A model generated the notes under the pieces. The model was not told where the DNA came from and did no database searches. It was given only the letters and a program-made list of their open reading frames with translations. Shown here piece after piece: positions 63,965 to 64,000 of a stretch of 64,000 nt of DNA. Source of the stretch: Chamaecrista fasciculata (taxonomy: Eukaryota > Streptophyta > Magnoliopsida > Fabales > Fabaceae); the NCBI GenBank assembly GCA_003254925.1, contig QANZ01045943.1:81046-145045 (forward strand), in the 5' to 3' direction. Each line of letters opens with the position of its first letter. The first letter of the stretch is position 1. The position numbers and the translations under genes are program-made.

Positions 63965-64000
63965 AGGCTGCCATATAGCCTTGCGCTTGGAAAAAATTTC

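Overview
This is nuclear DNA of a flowering plant, probably a eudicot. It is AT-rich, has a many-exon gene with canonical plant splice sites, and is filled with Copia and Ty3/gypsy retrotransposons, RTE-type LINE copies and Mutator-like foldback MITEs. The species cannot be named from the sequence. There is one assembly gap of about 680 N (22684-23362) and a single N at 5209.

Left part (1-23676) is a retrotransposon thicket. It begins with a piece of a large Copia LTR. A Tat-clade Ty3/gypsy element follows, with its pol remnant, a long antisense ORF region and a 3' LTR ending near 7704. A short island of host DNA (7705-8504) holds the first two exons of an RNA polymerase II subunit RPB9 gene on the minus strand. 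Next is an Athila-like element with gag and protease but no visible polymerase (8505-18260). Its 3' LTR has received a solo Copia LTR. A partial Copia element on the minus strand (18261-23676) closes the thicket.

Middle and right part (24060-59760) is one host gene on the plus strand. I could trace 42 exons that join in one frame to 1,377 codons plus stop (24487-59195). The product is the plant fusion protein usually called ketose-bisphosphate aldolase class-II family protein (Arabidopsis At1g18270 type). It carries two tandem beta-hydroxyacid-dehydrogenase-like modules, a four-carbon acid sugar kinase (OtnK/DUF1537) and a C-terminal class II aldolase. In bacteria the same kinds of enzymes act one after another on threonate and erythronate, so the gene looks like a catabolic pathway on one chain. 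The two dehydrogenase modules have almost identical exon lengths, a clear record of internal gene duplication.

The introns carry most of the length. Intron 6 holds a small Copia element, intron 24 a Copia element plus gypsy debris, and intron 37 a young Copia inside an older one, then a MITE and a LINE. Smaller LINE tails and MITEs with 9-bp target duplications lie in other introns. Two insertions duplicated splice sites: a LINE tail duplicated the acceptor of exon 5, and a Copia element duplicated the donor of exon 6. The coding frame is nevertheless intact.

Right end (59760-64000) is AT-rich intergenic DNA with a Tnt1-like LTR remnant (about 61950-62389), palindromic repeats and an unrecognised 210-codon ORF on the minus strand.
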